DNA of 64,000 nucleotides from Rhodoferax sp. (lineage in GTDB: Bacteria; Pseudomonadota; Gammaproteobacteria; Burkholderiales; Burkholderiaceae_C). The position numbers and the translations under genes were made by a program. Below, piece after piece: positions 58,315-64,000 of this stretch. Positions within the stretch are counted from its first letter, which is position 1; each line of letters starts with the position of its first letter. The notes beneath the pieces are model-generated. The model did not search any database. It was not told where the DNA came from and saw only the letters and a program-made list of their open reading frames with translations. Location: assembly GCF_028714215.1 (NCBI RefSeq), contig NZ_JAQTMS010000013.1, positions 1-64,000 on the forward strand. The letters are read 5' to 3'.

Positions 58315-61079
58315 CGGACGCAGGGTCGATGCCGCTGGTGGCGCGCCTGCAGGATATCGGCCTGCGCTACGGCAAGACGACGGCGCTGCAGCACGTCACG
58401 CTGGACCTGGCGGCGGGCCGCATGGTGGGCCTGATCGGGCCCGATGGTGTCGGCAAGTCCAGCCTGCTGGCCCTGGTGTCGGGCGCCCGCGCCCTGCAAC
58501 GGGGCCGCCTGCAGGTGCTGGGCGGCGACATGGCGCGGCGCCGGCACCGCCAGGCGGTGTGTCCGCGCATTGCCTACATGCCGCAGGGTCTGGGCAAGAA
58601 CCTCTACCCCACCTTGTCGATCGAGGAGAACCTGCAGTTCTTCGCCCGCCTGTTCGGCCACGACGGGGCCGAGCGGCGCCGCCGCATCGACGGCCTGACG
58701 CAGTCCACCGGCTTGTACCCGTTCCTGACGCGGCCGGTCGGTCAACTGTCAGGCGGGATGAAGCAGAAGCTGGGGTTGTGCTGCGCGCTCATCCACGACC
58801 CCGACCTGCTGATCCTGGACGAGCCGACCACCGGCGTCGACCCCTTGGCCCGTGCTCAGTTCTGGGCGCTGATCGGCAACATCCGCCAGCAGCACCCCGG
58901 CATGAGCGTGCTGGTCGCAACGGCCTACATGGACGAGGCCCAGCGCTTCGACTGGCTGGTGGCGCTGGACGAAGGGCGCATTCTGGCGACCGGAACGCCC
59001 GGCGAACTGCTGCAACGGACCGCTCAGCCCAACCTGGAGGCGGCCTTCATCGCCCTGTTGCCCGAGGCCAAGCGCAGCGGCCACCGGCGCGTCGAGATGG
59101 CGCCGCTGCACCCGGGCGAGGATGCCGAAATCGCCATCGAGGCGCGCGGCCTGAGCAAGCGCTTCAACGGCTTTGTGGCGGTGGACCGGGTGAGTTTTCG
59201 CATCTACCGCGGCGAGATCTTCGGCTTCGTCGGTTCCAACGGCTGCGGCAAATCCACCACCATGAAGATGCTCACCGGCCTGTTGTCGGCCAGCCAGGGC
59301 GAGGCCTGGCTGTTGGGCCATCCGGTGGATCCGCGCGACCTGGCGACGCGCCGCCGGGTCGGCTTCATGTCGCAGTCGTTTTCTCTCTATGGCGAGCAGA
59401 CGGTGCGGCAGAACCTGGTGCTGCACGCACGGTTGTTCCACGTGCCCGAAAGCCAACTACCCGGTCGCGTCAGGGAAATGGCGCAGCGCTTCGGCCTGCA
59501 GGACTTGCTGGATACCCTGCCCGACAAGTTGCCGCTGGGCATCCGGCAGCGCCTGTCGCTGGCGGTGGCCATGGTGCACAAGCCCGAGTTGCTGATCCTG
59601 GACGAACCGACCTCGGGCGTCGACCCGATCGCGCGCGACAGCTTCTGGCAATCGATGATCGAACTGGCCCGGCGCGACCGCGTCACCATCTTCATCTCCA
59701 CCCACTTCATGAACGAGGCCCAGCGCTGCGACCGCATCGCGCTGATGCACGCCGGGCAGGTGCTGGCCAGCGACACGCCGGCCGCGCTGACGGCCAAGCG
59801 CGGCGCCGCCAATCTGGAAGACGCCTTCATCGCCTACCTGGTGGCAGCGGGCGGCGGTGAAGCGCCCCAATCCCCAGGGCTGCCAGCCGCAGCCGAGCCG
59901 ACCCCGCCGGCGGCCCGCGGCGCAGCGGCCTACCAGGGCCTGCCGGCGCGCGCCCGGCGCAGCCTGGGCCGCATCCACAGCTACCTGTGGCGCGAGACGC
60001 TGGACCTGATGCGCGACCCGGTACGTGGCGCCATGGCGCTGCTGGGCTCGCTGCTGCTGATGTTCGTGATGGGCTACGGCATCAGCATGGACGTCGAGAA
60101 CCTGCGCTACGCGGTGCTGGACCGCGACCAGACCTCGTTGAGCCAGAACTACACGCTGAACCTGGCCGGCTCGCGCTATTTTTCGGAACAGCCGCCGATC
60201 CGTGACTACGCCCAACTGGACCGCCGCATGCGCAGCGGCGAGTTGTCGCTGGCGCTCGAAATTCCGCATGGCTTCGCGCGCGATGTGGCGCGCGGGCAGG
60301 CGGTGCAGATCGGCGCCTGGGTCGACGGCGCGATGCCGCAGCGGGCCGAGACGGTGAGCGGCTTCGTGCAAGGCATGCACCAGCAGTGGGTCCTGCAGCA
60401 GTTGCGCCAGCGCAGCGGCATGGCGGCGGCCAGCCTGGCCAGCGTGGAAACGCGCTTTCGCTACAACCCGGACGTGCGCAGCATGCCCTCCATGGTGCCG
60501 GCCGTCATCCCGCTGCTGCTGCTGATGCTGCCGTCGATGCTGACGGCGCTGGCGGTGGTGCGCGAAAAGGAACTGGGCTCCATCATCAACTTCTATGTCA
60601 CGCCGACCACGCGCGCGGAATTCCTGCTCGGCAAGATGATCCCTTACGTCGCCCTGGCCATGCTCAACTTCTTTTTCATGTGCCTGATGGCCGTGACCGT
60701 GTTCGGCGTGCCGGTCAGCGGCAGCTTCGCGACGCTGACGCTGGGGGCCTTCATCTTCTGCCTGTGCTCCACCGGCATGGGGCTGCTGGCGTCGACCGTC
60801 ACCAGGAGCCAGATCGCGGCGATGTTCTTCACCATGCTGGGCACCATGATCCCGGCGGTGCAGTTTGCCGGTCTGATCAACCCGGTGACGTCCTTGCAGG
60901 GCAGTGGCCGCTGGATCGGCGAGATCTACCCGGCCAGCCACATGTTCACCATCAGCCGCGGGGTCTTCAGCAAGGCCTTGCAGTTCTCGGACCTGCACGC
61001 CGCGTTCTGGCCGCTGGCGGCGGCCGTGCCGGTGATCCTGGGGCTGGCCATCGCCTTGCTCAAGAAGCAGGAAAAGTGA
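58311..61079 (+). CDS. RbbA/YhiH-like ABC transporter, two ATPases fused to permease
   Basis: The 922-residue protein has two ABC ATPase domains and a C-terminal ABC-2-type permease. The first ATPase has [11 protein letters not shown] and [12 protein letters not shown]. The second has [12 protein letters not shown] and [12 protein letters not shown]. The permease has about six membrane segments after residue 560. The domain order is that of RbbA (YhiH). The GTG start overlaps the adaptor stop. It is usually coupled to YhhJ and YhiI and thought to export drugs or lipids; the ribosome-associated role reported for RbbA cannot be assessed here. Confidence 0.9.
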   Translation: MTDAGSMPLVARLQDIGLRYGKTTALQHVTLDLAAGRMVGLIGPDGVGKSSLLALVSGARALQRGRLQVLGGDMARRRHRQAVCPRIAYMPQGLGKNLYPTLSIEENLQFFARLFGHDGAERRRRIDGLTQSTGLYPFLTRPVGQLSGGMKQKLGLCCALIHDPDLLILDEPTTGVDPLARAQFWALIGNIRQQHPGMSVLVATAYMDEAQRFDWLVALDEGRILATGTPGELLQRTAQPNLEAAFIALLPEAKRSGHRRVEMAPLHPGEDAEIAIEARGLSKRFNGFVAVDRVSFRIYRGEIFGFVGSNGCGKSTTMKMLTGLLSASQGEAWLLGHPVDPRDLATRRRVGFMSQSFSLYGEQTVRQNLVLHARLFHVPESQLPGRVREMAQRFGLQDLLDTLPDKLPLGIRQRLSLAVAMVHKPELLILDEPTSGVDPIARDSFWQSMIELARRDRVTIFISTHFMNEAQRCDRIALMHAGQVLASDTPAALTAKRGAANLEDAFIAYLVAAGGGEAPQSPGLPAAAEPTPPAARGAAAYQGLPARARRSLGRIHSYLWRETLDLMRDPVRGAMALLGSLLLMFVMGYGISMDVENLRYAVLDRDQTSLSQNYTLNLAGSRYFSEQPPIRDYAQLDRRMRSGELSLALEIPHGFARDVARGQAVQIGAWVDGAMPQRAETVSGFVQGMHQQWVLQQLRQRSGMAAASLASVETRFRYNPDVRSMPSMVPAVIPLLLLMLPSMLTALAVVREKELGSIINFYVTPTTRAEFLLGKMIPYVALAMLNFFFMCLMAVTVFGVPVSGSFATLTLGAFIFCLCSTGMGLLASTVTRSQIAAMFFTMLGTMIPAVQFAGLINPVTSLQGSGRWIGEIYPASHMFTISRGVFSKALQFSDLHAAFWPLAAAVPVILGLAIALLKKQEK

Positions 61080-61081
61080 AA

Positions 61082-62209
61082 ATGCTGCGCCACCTGTCCA
61101 ATATCTACCGCCTGGGCGTCAAGGAGCTGTGGAGCCTGTGGCGCGATCCGATGATGCTGTTCCTGATCGTCTACACCTTCACGGTGGCGATCTACGCCGC
61201 CGGCACGGCGATGCCGGAAACGCTTTACCGCACGCCCATTGCGGTGGTGGACGAGGACGATTCGGCCCTGTCGGCGCGCATTGGCTCGGCCTTCTACCCG
61301 CCCCAGTTCGTGCCGCCGGTGCGCATCAACCAGGCCCAGGTGGACCCGGCGCTGGATGCCGGGCGATACACCCTGGTGCTGGTCATTCCTCCCAATTTCC
61401 AGCGCGACGTGCTGGCCGGGCGGGCCCCGCAACTGCAGCTCAACATCGATGCCACCCGGATGAGCCAGGCGTTTGCCGGCAACGGCGCGGTGCAGCAGAT
61501 CGTGTTGGGCGAGGTCAGCGAGTTTGTGCAGCGCTACCGTGGCAGCCCGCCGCTGCCGGTGGAGCTGGCGATCCGCGCGCGCTTCAACCCGGCCATGATG
61601 CCGTCCTGGTTCGGCTCGCTGATGGAGGTCATCACGCAGATCACCATGTTGTCCATCATCCTGACCGGGGCGGCGCTGATTCGGGAGCGCGAGCACGGCA
61701 CGGTGGAGCACCTGCTGGTCATGCCGGTGACGCCGACCGAGATCATGTTGGCCAAGGTCTGGTCGATGGCGCTGGTGGTGCTGCTGGCCGCCACCGTGTC
61801 GCTGACGCTGGTCATCCAGGGGATCCTGCAAGTACCGATCGAGGGCTCGCTGCCGCTGTTCCTGGTGGGGGCGGCGCTGCTCTTGTTTGCCACCACCTCC
61901 ATGGGCATCTTCATGGCCACGCTGGCGCGCAGCATGCCGCAGTTCGGCCTGCTGCTGATGCTGACCATGATGCCCTTGCAGATGCTCTCCGGCGGCATCA
62001 CCCCGCGCGAGAGCATGCCGGTGTTCGTGCAGCGCCTGATGTGGTTCGCGCCGACCACCCATTTCACCGAACTGAGCCAGGCCATCCTGTACCGCGGCGC
62101 CGGACTGGAGGTGGTCTGGAGCTCCTTCCTGGCGTTGCTGCTGATTGGCTCGGCGCTGTTCATGTTGTCGCTGGCACGTTTTCGCAAGACCATCGGGTTG
62201 ATGGCCTGA
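61082..62209 (+). CDS. YhhJ-like ABC-2-type permease
   Basis: The 375-residue protein has an N-terminal membrane helix, a large periplasmic domain and five further helices ending [13 protein letters not shown]. The [15 protein letters not shown] segment is typical of ABC-2 permeases of the YhhJ type. It follows the RbbA-like gene by two bases; a GTG at 61076 overlapping the stop is another possible start. It completes an adaptor-ATPase-permease set. Confidence 0.9.
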   Translation: MLRHLSNIYRLGVKELWSLWRDPMMLFLIVYTFTVAIYAAGTAMPETLYRTPIAVVDEDDSALSARIGSAFYPPQFVPPVRINQAQVDPALDAGRYTLVLVIPPNFQRDVLAGRAPQLQLNIDATRMSQAFAGNGAVQQIVLGEVSEFVQRYRGSPPLPVELAIRARFNPAMMPSWFGSLMEVITQITMLSIILTGAALIREREHGTVEHLLVMPVTPTEIMLAKVWSMALVVLLAATVSLTLVIQGILQVPIEGSLPLFLVGAALLLFATTSMGIFMATLARSMPQFGLLLMLTMMPLQMLSGGITPRESMPVFVQRLMWFAPTTHFTELSQAILYRGAGLEVVWSSFLALLLIGSALFMLSLARFRKTIGLMA

Positions 62210-62366
62210 GCGGGCAAGCGGCAGGCCGGGCCGACAGTCGGCGCGCCAGCGTGGCGGCAGTTTGGCTGCAGACGATAATTCGGGGTCAAGCGGCGTGACA
62301 AGATCCTGGAGAGTGAGGCGATCCTTGCAGAGCACGGCAGTTCCCCCTGACGAGTTACCTGGGCCC

Positions 62367-63083
62367 ATGCCCGCGCCTGGCGCTGCCGTGTTTCGCCTGC
62401 GCCAGGTGTCCAAGGTCTACCGTATGGGGGAGTCTGAAATCCATGCGCTGCGCGAGGTCGATCTGGATCTGTTCCCGGGCGAGTTCGTGGTGCTGCTGGG
62501 GGCGTCGGGCAGCGGCAAATCGACCCTGCTCAACATCCTGGGCGGACTGGATCGCCCCAGCTCGGGTGAGGTGCGCTACCGCGATCACGACCTGACGGCG
62601 GCCTCGGCGGCCGGGCTGACACGCTTTCGGCGCGAGCATGTCGGCTTTGTCTTCCAGTTCTACAACCTGATTCCCAGCCTGACGGCCTACGAGAACACCG
62701 CGCTGGTGACCGAGATCGCGGAGTCACCGATGGAGGCCGGCGCGGCGCTGGCGCTGGTCGATATGACAGACCGGCGCGACCACTTCCCGTCGCAGCTGTC
62801 GGGCGGCGAACAGCAGCGGGTGGCGATCGCGCGCGCCGTTGCCAAGCGGCCCGACGTGCTGCTGTGCGACGAGCCGACCGGCGCCCTGGACTACGCCACC
62901 GGCAAGCTGGTGCTGTCGGTGTTGCAACGCGTGAACCAGGAATTGGGCACCACCACCGTCGTCATCACGCACAACGCCGCCATCGCGGCCCTGGCCGATC
63001 GCGTGATTCGCATCAGCAGCGGCCGCATCGTGGACATCCAGCGCAACGCCAGCAAGGCGACGCCGGACGACATCTCATGGTGA
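62367..63083 (+). CDS. LolD/MacB-like ABC transporter ATP-binding protein
   Basis: The 238-residue ATPase has Walker [12 protein letters not shown], the LolD/MacB-type [11 protein letters not shown] segment, signature L-S-G-G-E-Q-Q-R and Walker [12 protein letters not shown]. The M-P-A-P-G start at 62367 is preferred; an in-frame upstream extension to 62262 looks low-complexity. Its stop overlaps the FtsX-like permease start, so they form one transporter. The 157-base gap before it holds nothing I recognise. Confidence 0.9.
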   Translation: MPAPGAAVFRLRQVSKVYRMGESEIHALREVDLDLFPGEFVVLLGASGSGKSTLLNILGGLDRPSSGEVRYRDHDLTAASAAGLTRFRREHVGFVFQFYNLIPSLTAYENTALVTEIAESPMEAGAALALVDMTDRRDHFPSQLSGGEQQRVAIARAVAKRPDVLLCDEPTGALDYATGKLVLSVLQRVNQELGTTTVVITHNAAIAALADRVIRISSGRIVDIQRNASKATPDDISW

Positions 63084-64000
63084 CCATGCTGAACCGCATG
63101 CTGTGGCGCGACCTCTGGCATCTGCGCGGCCAGGTCATTGCGGCGGCCCTGGTGGTGGCCTGCGGCATCGCCACCCTGGTCGCCACCTGGGGCACTTATC
63201 AATCGCTGCTGCTGGCGCGCGAAGACTATTACCGTACGCACCGGCTGGCCGATGTCTTCGTCCATCTCAAGCGCGCCCCCGATGCGCTGGCCCAGCAGAT
63301 CCGGCAACTGCCGGGTGTCGCCCAGGTGCGCACGCGCATCGTGGTGGATGTCTCGGTGGACGTGCCGGGCCTGGCGGAGCCGGCGGTGGCGCGGCTGGTC
63401 TCGGTGCCTGGCGAGCGCACGCCCATGCTCAACGACCTGCAACTGGTGCGTGGCCGCTACGTCGATGCCAATGCGCTGGACCAGGTGCTGGTCAGCGAGG
63501 CCTTCGCCAAGGCGAACGGCCTGGCCCTGGGCAGCAAGCTGGGCGTCCTGCTGCATGGGCGCTGGACCGAACTGGCCGTTGTCGGCATCGCCTTGTCGCC
63601 GGAGTTCGTCTACGAGGTCGGCAGCGGCATGCTGTTCCCGGACAACCGGCGCTTCGGCGTGATGTGGATGGCCGACAAGGCGCTGGCGCCGGCTTTCGAC
63701 ATGCAGGGCGCTTTCAATGACGTGGCCTTGTCGCTGTCGGCCAACGCCAGCGAGCGGGAGGTGATCGCCGCGCTGGACGATTTGTTGCGGCGCTACGGGG
63801 GCCTGAGCGCTTACGGCCGCGGCGAGCAGTTGTCGCACCGCTTCCTGAGCGACGAACTGGGGGAACTGGAGGTGATGACCACCACCATTCCGAGCCTGTT
63901 CCTGGCGGTTTCCGCCTTCCTGCTGTATGTCGTGTTGTCGCGCCTGGTGGCCACCCAGCGTACCCAGATCGGCTTGCTCAAGGCCTTCGGGCGCGGCGAT
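63077..64000 (+). CDS. FtsX/MacB-like ABC permease (3' partial)
   Basis: The frame is open from ATG 63077 to the window end (308 codons). It begins [20 protein letters not shown], then a membrane helix, a large periplasmic domain and a second membrane segment near the right edge ending with the typical [10 protein letters not shown] loop of FtsX-like permeases. It pairs with the ATPase that overlaps it by seven bases. The remainder lies outside the window. Confidence 0.88.
   Translation, partial: MVTMLNRMLWRDLWHLRGQVIAAALVVACGIATLVATWGTYQSLLLAREDYYRTHRLADVFVHLKRAPDALAQQIRQLPGVAQVRTRIVVDVSVDVPGLAEPAVARLVSVPGERTPMLNDLQLVRGRYVDANALDQVLVSEAFAKANGLALGSKLGVLLHGRWTELAVVGIALSPEFVYEVGSGMLFPDNRRFGVMWMADKALAPAFDMQGAFNDVALSLSANASEREVIAALDDLLRRYGGLSAYGRGEQLSHRFLSDELGELEVMTTTIPSLFLAVSAFLLYVVLSRLVATQRTQIGLLKAFGRGD

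Noticed and set aside
59457-60998. 513-codon minus-strand ORF opposite the RbbA-like gene
   Set aside because: Low-complexity His/Gln/Arg translation opposite a gene with two intact ATPase domains.

Overview
The window is a GC-rich betaproteobacterial chromosome segment, most like the Comamonadaceae (Rhodoferax/Polaromonas/Acidovorax type). The reasons are the accB-accC-prmA-zinc-ribbon-pfkB-histone block, the complete ccmABCDEFGHI operon, the proteobacterial gshA and the overall gene content. I found no rRNA genes, tRNA genes or CRISPR arrays.

Region by region. 0-31 kb is mostly core genome: a lysine/alanine-rich histone-like protein (cut by the left edge); a minus-strand block accB-accC-prmA-DUF3426-pfkB; a TlpA-type thioredoxin; mpl; a DAHP synthase preceded by what reads as an aromatic-rich leader-peptide attenuator; tldD; rodA; a YqiA-type esterase; an RNase II-family protein; a TonB-like protein; aroE; mtgA; plsC-like and cdsA-like lipid genes; ruvC; an EF-G paralogue; hemG; the nine-gene cytochrome c maturation operon behind a candidate FNR-type site; and gshA.

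31-47.4 kb is accessory and the most interesting part. It reads LuxR-type regulator, HlyD-type adaptor, a 111-residue double-glycine-leader peptide, an IS200/IS605 copy, a ClpP-fold secreted protein, a SelO-like protein, a HlyC-like acyltransferase, a C39-peptidase ABC exporter, and a very large CPBP membrane protease. The SelO-like/HlyC-like pair next to a double-glycine peptide and its exporter resembles the class IIb microcin maturation pair MchC/MchD (MceJ/MceI). No glycosyltransferase or siderophore esterase is present, and the peptide lacks the Ser/Gly-rich tail of those microcins. A second, decayed or rearranged copy of this kind of locus lies at 44.4-47.4 kb: a LuxR N-terminal remnant, a C39-peptidase remnant, two C13-type (legumain-like) lipoprotein peptidases, and two copies of a roughly 70-bp promoter block carrying a perfect 20-bp palindrome.

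47.4-64 kb holds AMP nucleosidase, a diguanylate cyclase, a galactarate/glucarate catabolic regulon (garR, garL, gudD, a TctC-type binding protein, a LacI-family regulator and divergent garD, with three matching operators), an HlyD/RbbA/YhhJ-type export system, and the start of a MacB-like ABC system cut by the right edge.
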